A stretch of 64,000 nt of DNA from Phycisphaerae bacterium (GTDB lineage: Bacteria; Planctomycetota; Phycisphaerae; Phycisphaerales; UBA1924): positions 62,001 through 126,000 of the forward strand of contig JAUIHS010000003.1 of NCBI GenBank assembly GCA_030432255.1. The letters run 5' to 3'. Position numbers and translations under genes: made by a program. Below, piece by piece: positions 19,017-29,520 of the stretch (its first letter is position 1; every line of letters begins with the position of its first letter). Below the pieces are notes generated by a model, which saw only the letters and a program-made list of their open reading frames with translations, was not told the origin of the DNA and did no database searches.

Positions 19017-22000
19017 AACTCACCGTCCTCTCGCGCTTCGGAGTCCTTCCCGGTCCCGTCAAGGCGATGCTCACGCTCAGCGCCGCCAGCCTCGGTCTGA
19101 TCTTCTTCATGGTTGCCAACCATGTCATCCGCAACGGCGTGGGTGACATCGGACGCATTCTCCCCTTCATCATCTGGATCGTCGTTGCCCTCGTCGTCAT
19201 CCTCGTGATTCTCCTCGTCATCGAGTTCATCCGCCGCTGGCACTCGAAGAAGAAGGGCGATTCACTGGCAGGCTCCATCGAAGCCAACGCCAAGGCCGCG
19301 CCCCGCTCCGCGTCACCGGAGCAGAAGCAGAAGATCGAGGAGATGCGCAAGAGCTTCCTCAGGGGCCTTGAGACGTTCCGCGAAAATGGCAAGAACGTCT
19401 ACGAGGTGCCGTGGTACATGGTCGTCGGTGTGCCCGGCTCTGGAAAAACGGAGGCCGTCCGGCGATCCGGGATCAGTTTTCCGCCCGATCTGAATCAGTC
19501 GTTGCAGGGCGTGGGCGGCACCATCAACATGGATTGGTGGTTCGCCAACGACGCGGTCATTCTCGATACCGCCGGGCGCATCCTGGTCGAGGATGTCGAC
19601 ACCGGGGGCACGAGCGAGTGGGATCAACTCCTCGAACAGTTGCGCAGATTCCGCAAGAACCGACCCATCAACGGGGTCATGATCGTGCTCCCCGCCGCTT
19701 CCTCCCGACAGGAAAGCGACCGCAACCCCGCCGGCCTCGTCGAGGAGTCGTCGGCGGACGTCGAGGAAAACGTCGCTCGCTTCGTCGATCGGCTGGTCCG
19801 CATTCGTCGCCGCCTCAAGGTGCGTTTCCCGGTCTGCATCGTCGTGACCAAGTGCGATCGACTGCTGGGCTTCGAGGAGTTCTTCTACAGCCTCTCCAAT
19901 GCATCTGACCAGGCGCAGATGCTCGGCTGGTCAAACCCCAATCCACTGGATCAGCCCTACGACGGACAGATGGTCAACAACGCGATCAAGCAGATCGCCG
20001 ACCGCCTTCGCACCATGCGGATGTGGATCCTCCGCAATCCCATCCACTCGACCGACGCAAACGCGCGACGCACCGATGAAGTCGATGGCCTCTACGCACT
20101 GCCCGATGCACTCGAATCACTGGTGCCCAACCTGAGACTCTATCTCGATCGCATGTTCACCAAGTCGGCGTGGTACGACCCGCCTTTCCTTCGTGGCATT
20201 TACTTCACATCCTCGATCCAGGAGGGTTCCGCACTCGATCCGATTCTCGCGGAGATGTTCCACGTCCAGCCGCGGGACATCAACCTGCCCACTCCGGTTC
20301 CCCAGGAGAAGCGGTCCTACTTCCTTCGCGATGTACTCGAGAAAAAGCTGTTCGTCGAACGCGGCCTGGTCACCAGTGCCGCGAACGTGGCGAGCAACGA
20401 GCGTCGATTGAAGATGTTCATGTGGGGCGGTGCGCTGGTCGCCACGATCCTGCTGGTCTCGGCGGGGCTGGTCGGGTTCCTTTGCCAGGCCTCGTGGAAC
20501 GAGAACTTCCTGGCGCCATGGAAGGCGGCCGTGCGGTTCCATCACGGCGTGGAAGCGGAGGGAACTGACGAATCCCGACCCTTCCGCGATGAGACCGCAG
20601 CGATCGCTGTGGAGCAGGATGGACTTGATTACTCCGGACAGGATCCCGTCGAAATCGGTGAGCACGGCAGTGTCGGCGAACTCCAGCGTGCGCTGTTCAG
20701 GCAGGTCACGGATTCGGACGACGGCTTCATGTGCAACCTGTTCCACACCGCACCAGCCGAATCAGCGACCGCTCAGTCCCGCCTCTTCGGGCGCGTGGTG
20801 GCAGGGCCGGCGGCACAGGTGGCGCTCAAGTCCATCGGCAGTGAGCGCGAAGATGCAGTCGCCGGTGACGCCGGGCGCGTCCTCGCCGAACTCCTTCGCT
20901 GGGCGACGATTGCCGAGGGTCGCAAGCCGGAGGGCCGGGTCGTCAAGGACACACGCGCCACCGGCGAGATCGATTTCAAGCCCATTGCTGACGTCCTGCG
21001 ATTCCCGGCGGAGGACCGCGAAGCATGGAGCGAGGACCTCGTCGGCAGCGAAGATCTTGCCGGCTATGAACGCATCTTCGAGACCATTGCCGCCGCGGAT
21101 CAGGGGGGCAGGGAGCAGTTCCTGAAGTTCGCACTCGGACTGGATGATGGCGACCTGCGCGAGGTTCGCATCAGGCAGTTCAGGAAAGCGCTGGATGGCG
21201 CTGCGGGCATCCATGCCGACTCCGGTGCAACGGCTGTCTACAAAGACCTTCAGCAACTGCTTGAGGGCATGGATGCCTTTGAATCACAGGAACAGGAACT
21301 GTGGGTGCAGTTTGGCTATCAGGGCCAGGGCCTGAATGACCAGGCAGTCTGGTACGGAACACATCTCAAGTCGACAACCGCGCTTGAAGCCTACTCGGAA
21401 GCATGGCAGGAAGATGTCGAGGCGCTGTCGAAGGCCGCGTCCAGCGTGGAATCTGCCTGGGAGCGCATCCGGGCGGAGTTGAAACTCGAGTCAGCATCAG
21501 CCGAAGACATCGCGACACAGATGAAGGCCAGGCTGACGGTTGAACTGGAGCGACGCCGGGATATGTTCCAGCGACTGAACATGGCGCTGCCCGAGGCCAC
21601 ACCGGATGCGGATCCTGAAGACGGTGACTGGCTGGATCAGATGCGTGCTTCACTCGGCCCGCAGGAGCAGAAGACCGTCAGCAGTTTCCAGTCGCAGATC
21701 GACGACTGGCAGAAGGTCATCGACCGATCGAGTGCCATGTTCGTGACCACCTCCGATGGTGGTAACGCCTTCTCCGACCGGGTCGCGGCATACGAGCAAT
21801 CGCTTCCGGCTGCAGTCGCGAAGCAACTCGATGACGCTGGACTCGGCGGCTGTGATCTGTGGCGCTTCGATGAAGTCGTTGCCGCCGCCCGACCCGACTC
21901 CAGATACCTCAATCCTATTGTCGCGCCCGTTGAGTTGGCTGGAAACTCCCGGATCGCGGCCGACGTCATCAGGCGCGCCCTCGATGTGTCCGGTCGCTGG

Positions 22001-23719
22001 TATGTGCATAAGCGGGTCGAATGTATGCGCTCGGCCAGATGGCCCGACGACGCGGAAATCGCCGCGGCGTTCCCGGAGTTCTACAACACCATCAATACCG
22101 ACGCGCTCAGTTCGGTGGTCTTCACATCGTTCTATGAACTTGAGGACATCAGTGCGAAGAAGTGGGTGGAACGTCACGGGATTCCCGCTCATTTCGCCCC
22201 GGAGGTGGCCGGCAAGCTGATCAGGTCGGCGGCGGCTCTCGGAGGCAGCCTCTCGGACTCGGATGTCGAGCCGTGGCAGGCGTACTGGCCGCAATCCGAT
22301 GCGGATGCTCGCCCACTGAGCATGGCCTGCGAGAACTACGCTGCGCGGTACCTCGCCTTCTGGAGCAACGCGATGGCGGCGGGAGTCACGCCGCGCGACT
22401 ACCGCGATTGGGGTGTCCTGCGCGACACCAACCGGGACTGGGACAGCGTGGTGAGAGACATCACCAGTATCAACATCACGCAGGTTGCGGCCAGCCTTCA
22501 GAGTATGGCGGACATGATGGATGAGATCATCCAGCCGATCGAGGAGAGCCGCGATGCGTTCCCGCGCACCTCGAGCGCTTTCAGCCAAGCCAAGAACATG
22601 CGCGCGTGCCTGAACCGTTCGACCAATTCGGGTCAGCCGATCTCGCCGAGGTTGCTGGTCAACGGTTGCACGTCTTATGTGCGAAGTCTCACGACCGGAG
22701 TCGACTCAGCAGGCCAGGTCTCTGCGACATTGGTGGGCGACCTGCTGCAGAAGAAAGACCAGTGGCCGGCCTTCCTGAAGTTGATCTCTGATGAGACGAA
22801 CAACTCCTGCAGCCCCGCTTACCACTACACGACGGGCCTGGTTGCCCAGTTCGTGAATGCGTTGCAGCACGAAGCGAAGGGCGGGCCACAGGCGGAGATC
22901 GATGAGTGGCTCAAGCCCTTTGCCAGTCGATTCCCGATCGACACCGCGCCCGTTTCCGGGTTGCGACAAACCAGTCTCGATCTGCCGCTGGAGCGTGCTG
23001 AACTGGTCGAACTCCCGGATGGCAGATTCCCGGAGGAGTGGCTGAAGGCGTTCAAGACGCTTCGGGAGCGATACGAGGAGGCGGCCACGAAGACCGGGAG
23101 CGCCGGAACACTGCGCGTCGAAGGCTTGTTCCCCGATGCGCTCGCAACGGCCCTGGCCGGGCTTCACGCGAGCCTGACCAGCGAGGAAGCGCTCAAGCAG
23201 ATCCGGGCGTATGACCAGCTCCTGGTGGCGCTGTGCGGGCGGAATGACGCCACCGGCGGTTACTACTCCGAAGTCAGGAACGGTTTCACGATCACCACCA
23301 ATCACCCGGGCAGCGGATCGGTGCGCTGGATCGCTGTCTACGGCGGCGGCCAGGACCCGAGCAGCAGCGATCCGCGGCGTTTCGATGAGTTCACCAGCCT
23401 GACAATCCACAACCCCATCGGCGATGAAGTCGAAGTCGGGCAGGACCTCGCAACGCTCTTCAGTATCGATCAGTCGCTGGTGATCGACCTGCTGAGAGAC
23501 GACTGGACGCAGGCTGGGAAGGACCGGGGAGGAGAGCTTGTTCGCTCGATTCAACTCGGCCCCTGGGCGGTCCTGCGCATGGCCTTCGTCTGGGGCGAGC
23601 CCGACGAACGAGACGGCAGACACTGGACCATCAGCATCCCGACCGGCGATGTCGAGGATACCGTCATGATCGACCTGTACTTCAGTCGGTCCGTACCTGC
23701 CCCGAAAGACTGGCCCTGA
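19013..23719 (+). CDS. tssM: T6SS membrane-complex protein TssM (IcmF/VasK)
   Basis: A 1568-residue IcmF-family inner-membrane protein spanning towards the outer membrane. Two N-terminal membrane helices (about 17-70) are followed by a cytoplasmic NTPase domain with Walker A GVPGSGKT near residue 139 and VILDTAGR near 182. A third membrane helix lies near 467-490 (WGGALVATILLVSAGLVGFL). The rest is a long periplasmic region that in other species contacts TssJ. The Walker motif is intact. The ATG is preceded by GGAGGGG and overlaps the tssL stop. The family's usual length is about 1100-1300, so the periplasmic part is longer than usual. Confidence 0.93.
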   Translation: MKLTVLSRFGVLPGPVKAMLTLSAASLGLIFFMVANHVIRNGVGDIGRILPFIIWIVVALVVILVILLVIEFIRRWHSKKKGDSLAGSIEANAKAAPRSASPEQKQKIEEMRKSFLRGLETFRENGKNVYEVPWYMVVGVPGSGKTEAVRRSGISFPPDLNQSLQGVGGTINMDWWFANDAVILDTAGRILVEDVDTGGTSEWDQLLEQLRRFRKNRPINGVMIVLPAASSRQESDRNPAGLVEESSADVEENVARFVDRLVRIRRRLKVRFPVCIVVTKCDRLLGFEEFFYSLSNASDQAQMLGWSNPNPLDQPYDGQMVNNAIKQIADRLRTMRMWILRNPIHSTDANARRTDEVDGLYALPDALESLVPNLRLYLDRMFTKSAWYDPPFLRGIYFTSSIQEGSALDPILAEMFHVQPRDINLPTPVPQEKRSYFLRDVLEKKLFVERGLVTSAANVASNERRLKMFMWGGALVATILLVSAGLVGFLCQASWNENFLAPWKAAVRFHHGVEAEGTDESRPFRDETAAIAVEQDGLDYSGQDPVEIGEHGSVGELQRALFRQVTDSDDGFMCNLFHTAPAESATAQSRLFGRVVAGPAAQVALKSIGSEREDAVAGDAGRVLAELLRWATIAEGRKPEGRVVKDTRATGEIDFKPIADVLRFPAEDREAWSEDLVGSEDLAGYERIFETIAAADQGGREQFLKFALGLDDGDLREVRIRQFRKALDGAAGIHADSGATAVYKDLQQLLEGMDAFESQEQELWVQFGYQGQGLNDQAVWYGTHLKSTTALEAYSEAWQEDVEALSKAASSVESAWERIRAELKLESASAEDIATQMKARLTVELERRRDMFQRLNMALPEATPDADPEDGDWLDQMRASLGPQEQKTVSSFQSQIDDWQKVIDRSSAMFVTTSDGGNAFSDRVAAYEQSLPAAVAKQLDDAGLGGCDLWRFDEVVAAARPDSRYLNPIVAPVELAGNSRIAADVIRRALDVSGRWYVHKRVECMRSARWPDDAEIAAAFPEFYNTINTDALSSVVFTSFYELEDISAKKWVERHGIPAHFAPEVAGKLIRSAAALGGSLSDSDVEPWQAYWPQSDADARPLSMACENYAARYLAFWSNAMAAGVTPRDYRDWGVLRDTNRDWDSVVRDITSINITQVAASLQSMADMMDEIIQPIEESRDAFPRTSSAFSQAKNMRACLNRSTNSGQPISPRLLVNGCTSYVRSLTTGVDSAGQVSATLVGDLLQKKDQWPAFLKLISDETNNSCSPAYHYTTGLVAQFVNALQHEAKGGPQAEIDEWLKPFASRFPIDTAPVSGLRQTSLDLPLERAELVELPDGRFPEEWLKAFKTLRERYEEAATKTGSAGTLRVEGLFPDALATALAGLHASLTSEEALKQIRAYDQLLVALCGRNDATGGYYSEVRNGFTITTNHPGSGSVRWIAVYGGGQDPSSSDPRRFDEFTSLTIHNPIGDEVEVGQDLATLFSIDQSLVIDLLRDDWTQAGKDRGGELVRSIQLGPWAVLRMAFVWGEPDERDGRHWTISIPTGDVEDTVMIDLYFSRSVPAPKDWP

Positions 23720-23741
23720 GCATCAGGAGCATCCGCCAGAG

Positions 23742-24695
23742 GTGAAGTGGTTCCGATCCATCAAGACGAAACTCGCACGCAGAGATGATGCGCCGCGCCT
23801 CAGCCTCGCCGTGTTCGGGAAGCACCGTGCTTTCGCTGACCATATCGAGTCCGGCATCGGGACCATGACGCCCGCCGTCAGTGCATTCAAGCAGCGACTC
23901 TATAACGGTGGCATCAAGCCGCTCATCGACTCGGGCGTCTGGAGCGACAAGCCCGAGGATCGACTCCTCGCAGGGTTCGACCACCGCTTCGTCACACTCT
24001 CCGATGCCGACATGCTCATCGGAAGACTCTGGACTTCAAGCGACAGTCGCGGCCGGTCGGAGTACCCCTTCGTCTGCGTGGTGCAGGTGCAGGGTGCACC
24101 GATTGCATGGGCCGTTCGAACGGTGGATGAGGAACTGGACAGACTTCGGGAGCGCGCCGCCGCCGCGAACTCGGACGAGGACCTGCGCGTTGCCTGCGGA
24201 GAGAGTCAGCGACGCCTCGATGAGGCCACCACGGCGATCGCTGAGACGCAACCGGTCGCCTATGCGCCGCGCCTCTCCGAGGTCATCGAACACTTCTTCT
24301 CATCCCGGGCTTTCGGACCGGACGCCATCGGATTCCGCCGCGCCCTGCACATGATCGACGATGCATCCGGCCCGCGCTCCCGCGGCGTGCCCGCCGCCAC
24401 CCTTCAGATGCGGATGCCCAAGACCGCCGATGACCTGACCACGCAGCTCGTGAATTGGAGCATCCTGCTTCTTGAGACCCTGCCGTGTGAGGTGCCGGTG
24501 GTTGCGGTGGCTCCGATTGATCAGAACTGGGTCGATCTGATGGCCGGCACGCCCGGTCCCGAGGAGTTCTACATCCTGCGGGCAACCGATACCGACGTTT
24601 CGCGCGACTCGGATACGCCCTACGAGATCGCACCCGACATCGAGGTGCGCTGGCGCCAGCGAACCAGTTCGGTCCCTCCCGGGGGAAGCGAGTGA
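23742..24695 (+). CDS. tagF: T6SS-associated TagF-like protein
   Basis: A 317-residue cytosolic protein directly after tssM, the normal place for tagF (impM). Sequence support is the early FGKHRAFADHI segment (equivalent to the 'GKlp..gDFv' start of TagF) and LIGRLWTSSDSRGRSEYP near residue 90, which matches the 'l.Gv...S.D..GR.fP' core. TagF is known as a post-translational repressor of T6SS in Pseudomonas, acting on the FHA protein. No PppA phosphatase domain is fused here. Translation starts at GTG with a weak AGAG upstream. It ends five bases before purA, which converges on it. Confidence 0.75.
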   Translation: MKWFRSIKTKLARRDDAPRLSLAVFGKHRAFADHIESGIGTMTPAVSAFKQRLYNGGIKPLIDSGVWSDKPEDRLLAGFDHRFVTLSDADMLIGRLWTSSDSRGRSEYPFVCVVQVQGAPIAWAVRTVDEELDRLRERAAAANSDEDLRVACGESQRRLDEATTAIAETQPVAYAPRLSEVIEHFFSSRAFGPDAIGFRRALHMIDDASGPRSRGVPAATLQMRMPKTADDLTTQLVNWSILLLETLPCEVPVVAVAPIDQNWVDLMAGTPGPEEFYILRATDTDVSRDSDTPYEIAPDIEVRWRQRTSSVPPGGSE

Positions 24696-24700
24696 TTTGA

Positions 24701-26089
<1,389 letters not shown>

Positions 26090-26147
26090 TCAAGTCCTCG
26101 CCCGCGATCGTCGATGCAACACAGGCGTCGGTTTCGGAGCCCGTTCG

Positions 26148-26324
26148 ATGAGTGATCAACCCGTTCGAATCATGTGCCCCAACCTGCTTTGCCGAACTGT
26201 GCTGTCGGTCCCGGCAGAGACTCGCGGCCGTACAGTTCGCTGCCGCAACTGCGGTCTGCATGTCCGGGTTCCTCAGAAGGGCGCCAATAAGACCAAGCAG
26301 GACAACAAGTCCGACGCGGCTTGA
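26148..26324 (+). CDS. small zinc-ribbon protein
   Basis: A 58-residue protein with two cysteine pairs, CPNLLC near residue 10 and CRNC near residue 32, separated by about 15 residues. This is a zinc-ribbon of the kind common in planctomycete proteins, often at the N-terminus of larger ones, but here it stands alone. The tail is Lys/Asn-rich. The ATG at 26148 has GGAG upstream at about nine bases; longer in-frame starts run antisense into the purA promoter region and look non-coding. It is divergent from purA and convergent with the FHA gene. Its role is unknown, possibly nucleic-acid or protein binding. Confidence 0.65.
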   Translation: MSDQPVRIMCPNLLCRTVLSVPAETRGRTVRCRNCGLHVRVPQKGANKTKQDNKSDAA

Positions 26325-26358
26325 TTTCCCCCCCGACATCCGCAGTCAGGCTCGTGAG

Positions 26359-26874
26359 TCAGAGCTTCGGCGCATCATCATCTTCGAAGTCAAAGTCGAA
26401 GTCGAAGATGCTGCTGTCCTCGTTCATCCCCGACGAGATGAGGTTGCCAACGCCTGGTTCCTTCGCAAGCGTCGCGTCCGGGTCGTCGATGGCCGTGGGA
26501 GAATCAACCCCCGCAGGCGGTGTCTCCATCATCGAACTGTCACCCGACGCCGCCGCAGTGGGGGGCGAGATCTCAGTCGGCTGCCCATCGATCTGGACCG
26601 TCATCATGACGGGACCCACGCCCAGAACGTCTCCGGGCTCGAGGCTCGACTCCTGAACCCGCGAGTTGTTGCGGTAGGTTCCGTTACTGGATCCCAGGTC
26701 ACGCACATGCAGAGAGTCACCATCGTTGACAATCTCGCAGTGCTGGCGCGAGACACTTGCCAGCGGAATCCGCAGGCTGGCCTCCGCCGTTCGGCCGATC
26801 AGATGGCGACCAGCATCGACTGGGATCTCCCGACGGCTTCCGTCAGGCTTGAAAATCACGAGCTTCACATTCAC
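26359..26874 (-). CDS. stand-alone FHA domain protein
   Basis: A 171-residue protein. The N-terminal 95 residues form a Forkhead-associated domain, which binds phosphothreonine: the GRTAEASLRIP block, SRQHCEI and DLGSSNGTYRN give the conserved Gly-Arg, Ser-x-x-His and Ser-Asn-Gly residues. The remainder is a low-complexity acidic tail (Asp/Pro-rich, ending in alternating Asp and Phe) without a second domain. It lies 1.7 kb from the T6SS locus, where the TagH-like protein lacks this domain, so a functional link is possible but unproven. Confidence 0.9.
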   Translation of the reverse strand: MNVKLVIFKPDGSRREIPVDAGRHLIGRTAEASLRIPLASVSRQHCEIVNDGDSLHVRDLGSSNGTYRNNSRVQESSLEPGDVLGVGPVMMTVQIDGQPTEISPPTAAASGDSSMMETPPAGVDSPTAIDDPDATLAKEPGVGNLISSGMNEDSSIFDFDFDFEDDDAPKL

Positions 26875-27037
26875 GGTACCGCCGCCCTACGCTTCGAGTG
26901 AAGTTGATCGGATCGCCGCGACATCAGGTGGTGCTCCCACAGGCGATGCCGTCATAAAGTATACAACTTCCTGACACACATACGCCAGCGGTGTCTATCC
27001 GGATCCTGCCTACCTTTCCATCGGACGCCTTCCAGAC

Positions 27038-28312
27038 ATGACACCACACACCCCGGATATTCACTGGCATCGTGACGGGATCCAGACAAAATCCGATCTC
27101 CCGCTTCGGGCGATGACGCAGCCGGCCGGGGCTCTGTACATCCATGTCCCCTTCTGCTTCCACAAGTGCCACTACTGCGATTTCTACAGTTTCGTCGACG
27201 CCCAGGATCGCCAGGCCGACTTCGTCGAGGCACTCTGCCTTGAAATCGGGACGCTCGGGAAGGCCAATGCGGCCGCCTCGGGGATCCCGGGAACTCCGCT
27301 CACCAGCATCTTCGTTGGCGGCGGCACCCCGAGCCTTCTCCGGCCCGAACTCTGGGGCGGCCTGCTGGAGCACCTCGCCGCGACATTCACGTTCGCGCCG
27401 GATCTGGAATTCACGGTTGAGTGCAATCCGGAGACGGTGACCGGGGCGCTCATGGGCGTGCTGGCGGCCGGGGGGGTCAACCGCATCAGTGTCGGCGCCC
27501 AGAGTTTCAGTCCCGCTCACCTGACCACTCTCGAGCGTCACCACGACCCTCGGAACGTCGAGCGGGCTCTTGAGCTGGCGCTTGACGCCGGGATCCGAAG
27601 GCTCAGCGTGGACCTGATCTTCGGAATCCCCGGACAGACGCTGGCGGAATGGACGAGCGACCTTGGTCGAGCACTCCGCCTCGCGAACGGCGCCATAGAA
27701 CACATCAGTTGCTACGCACTCACCTATGAACCCGGGACGGCGATGACGGTGCGCGTACAACGCGGCGACATCGAGCCCATCGATCAGGACCTTGAGGCCG
27801 ACATGTTCGAGGCGACGGTCGGCCTGCTCCGCGCAGCGGGTCTTCAGCGGTATGAGATCAGCAACTTCTCGAGAGAGGGTGCCGAGTGTCGCCACAACCT
27901 GGCGTACTGGCGCCAGGACGACTGGCTTGCCGCCGGGCCATCCGCGTCCGGTCACGCCTCCGGCTATCGGTGGAAGAACGTGCCCCGTCTGACGGACTGG
28001 ATGGATGGTGTCCTCGGACGCCTCGACGGCAAGCCCGGATACAGCCCGGTGGTCGATCTTGAACCGCCCGATCCGCGCCGCGCGCTCGCCGAGCGGCTCC
28101 TCATGGGCCTCCGGTTGCGCGAGGGGGTCAGTCGGATCGAGGTACTCGAGGAATCGCGGCAGTGGGGCAGGGCTGGCCAACTGGAGGCGGCAGCAGGTCT
28201 GGAAGTCGAGCAGGGCCACCTTCAGGAAACGCACGACCGATGGTCGCTGACCGATCGCGGCATCCTGCTCGCGGACTCGGTGATCGGTTCACTGATGCAG
28301 GCCATCGCGTAG
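27038..28312 (+). CDS. hemW: HemW-like radical SAM protein
   Basis: A 424-residue radical SAM protein of the HemN/HemW group. The cluster-binding CxxxCxxC is CFHKCHYC (Cys 40, 44, 47) after YIHVPFC; GGGTPSLL and LSVDLIFGIPGQT are conserved. The short N-terminus before YIHVPFC fits HemW, a heme chaperone, rather than the coproporphyrinogen oxidase HemN. The in-frame ATG at 27113 leaves a more typical leader and may be the real start; neither site has a strong ribosome-binding sequence. It converges with rpmA across a hairpin terminator. Confidence 0.88.
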   Translation: MTPHTPDIHWHRDGIQTKSDLPLRAMTQPAGALYIHVPFCFHKCHYCDFYSFVDAQDRQADFVEALCLEIGTLGKANAAASGIPGTPLTSIFVGGGTPSLLRPELWGGLLEHLAATFTFAPDLEFTVECNPETVTGALMGVLAAGGVNRISVGAQSFSPAHLTTLERHHDPRNVERALELALDAGIRRLSVDLIFGIPGQTLAEWTSDLGRALRLANGAIEHISCYALTYEPGTAMTVRVQRGDIEPIDQDLEADMFEATVGLLRAAGLQRYEISNFSREGAECRHNLAYWRQDDWLAAGPSASGHASGYRWKNVPRLTDWMDGVLGRLDGKPGYSPVVDLEPPDPRRALAERLLMGLRLREGVSRIEVLEESRQWGRAGQLEAAAGLEVEQGHLQETHDRWSLTDRGILLADSVIGSLMQAIA

Positions 28313-28319
28313 AGCGCAA

Positions 28320-28345
28320 GAAAAACCCGGCCTCGGGGGCCGGGC
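28320..28345 (-). terminator. intrinsic terminator of rpmA
   Basis: A perfect seven-base stem, CCCGGCC (28326-28332) with GGCCGGG (28338-28344), and a five-base loop. On the minus strand the hairpin is followed directly by a run of five T, placing it 32 bases after the rpmA stop. It may also slow transcripts leaving hemW in the other direction, where the tail is less T-rich. Confidence 0.85.
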
Positions 28346-28376
28346 GATTGTTGCTCAAGCAGTCGTTGGGCGGCGC

Positions 28377-28652
28377 TCAGGCCCGGAGGGCAAGCGGGCG
28401 GGCCATCGACTCGTCGGTCGGATTCACGTGGACCTTGGAGCCCTTCCAGACCACAGTGCCCTCGCACAGGGCGAAGAGGGTGTCGTCCTTGCCGCGGCCG
28501 ACCATGAATCCCGGCTTCCACTTCGTGCCGCACTGGCGGACGATGATGGAGCCAGAAGTCGCATACTCACCGCCATAGAGCTTGACGCCGCGAAACTGCG
28601 GGTTGGAGTCGCGACCGTTCTTGGAGGAACCCTGTCCCTTCTTATGTGCCAT
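28377..28652 (-). CDS. rpmA: 50S ribosomal protein L27
   Basis: bL27, 91 residues, a normal length. The start [19 protein letters not shown] and the [15 protein letters not shown] region are diagnostic. It lies near the peptidyl transferase centre of the large subunit. The usual partner gene rplU (L21) is not adjacent; upstream lies a secreted protein gene after a 110-bp gap. An intrinsic terminator follows the gene. Confidence 0.97.
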   Translation of the reverse strand: MAHKKGQGSSKNGRDSNPQFRGVKLYGGEYATSGSIIVRQCGTKWKPGFMVGRGKDDTLFALCEGTVVWKGSKVHVNPTDESMARPLALRA

Positions 28653-28762
28653 GGCTGGTACTCACTTCGGTGATTCTGGGCTGAGGCCCGCGGCATTACG
28701 GAATACGAACCTGAACCTCCAGCGTGCCGGAAGGTCCGAGGGGGCGGGATTGTATCGAGGTC

Positions 28763-29386
28763 TTATCGCAAAATCCAGCGACCGTCTCCGACTGGATCGA
28801 TGGGGTCCCGCCGACGCGGGTTGATGTCCCCGGGGGTCGAGTAGCGGAGCATCAGTGTCTTCCGCAGGAGGTACTCCTCGCCGTTATCCGGGCGGACGAT
28901 CCGCTTGGTCTCGCCACTGAACCCGGTGGCGAAGATCATGATCTCGTCCACGGTGAGGTTCATGGCCGGCCAGATCGCAACACCCTCGCGGGCGTACTCG
29001 CGCCCCTGCAGGAGCGGGCCCTGTACGCGGATGTCATCCTGGACGAGCTCGTTATCGACCTCCGCGAGCACGTGATCCGTGACCTCGGAGGGGATCCCGC
29101 GCCCGGACCGGTAGATCTGGCCGTCGTCCGGCGTGTAGAGCTGGAAGGTGGGAGCGAAGTAGACGTCTTCGCCGGAGTTGTTCGTGACGAGGTAGGTCAT
29201 GTAGTAGTAGGTCTGCGGGCCGTCCTTGGTCTGAACAACCGTGATGCGCAGGTCCCCGGGCTTCACATCCAACTGCCAGCGACGCGGCACCGGATCCGGC
29301 TCAGGGGCCGCAATCGCAGACGGGGCCGTCCCGAGGACGAGAAACACCAACAACAGGATCGGCGATGCGAAACGGGCAATCGACAT
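28763..29386 (-). CDS. secreted protein of unknown function
   Basis: A 207-residue product with an N-terminal signal peptide (MSIARFASPILLLVFLVLGT, cleavage likely after SAIA). The mature part is beta-rich: RITVVQTKDGPQTYYYMTYL and VTNNSGEDVYFAPTFQLYT suggest an immunoglobulin-like fold comparing conventional and modified states. I do not recognise the family. AGGAGA stands upstream of the ATG. It is followed on the same strand by rpmA after 110 bp, probably with a separate promoter. Confidence 0.75.
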   Translation of the reverse strand: MSIARFASPILLLVFLVLGTAPSAIAAPEPDPVPRRWQLDVKPGDLRITVVQTKDGPQTYYYMTYLVTNNSGEDVYFAPTFQLYTPDDGQIYRSGRGIPSEVTDHVLAEVDNELVQDDIRVQGPLLQGREYAREGVAIWPAMNLTVDEIMIFATGFSGETKRIVRPDNGEEYLLRKTLMLRYSTPGDINPRRRDPIDPVGDGRWILR

Positions 29387-29520
29387 GCGTGAATCTCCTC
29401 GAACACGCTGGCTTCGAACCAGCCCTGCGGCCGGCAGAATGAGAATCCGGAGCGTCAGAGTCTACGTGCTGATGGCGAGCGGCGAAAGACCGACGGCCAC
29501 CACCTCCCGAAACTGATACG

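Noticed and set aside
26924-28234. 436-codon minus-strand frame opposite hemW
   Set aside because: It is antisense to the radical SAM gene with intact CxxxCxxC, and its translation has no protein-family features.
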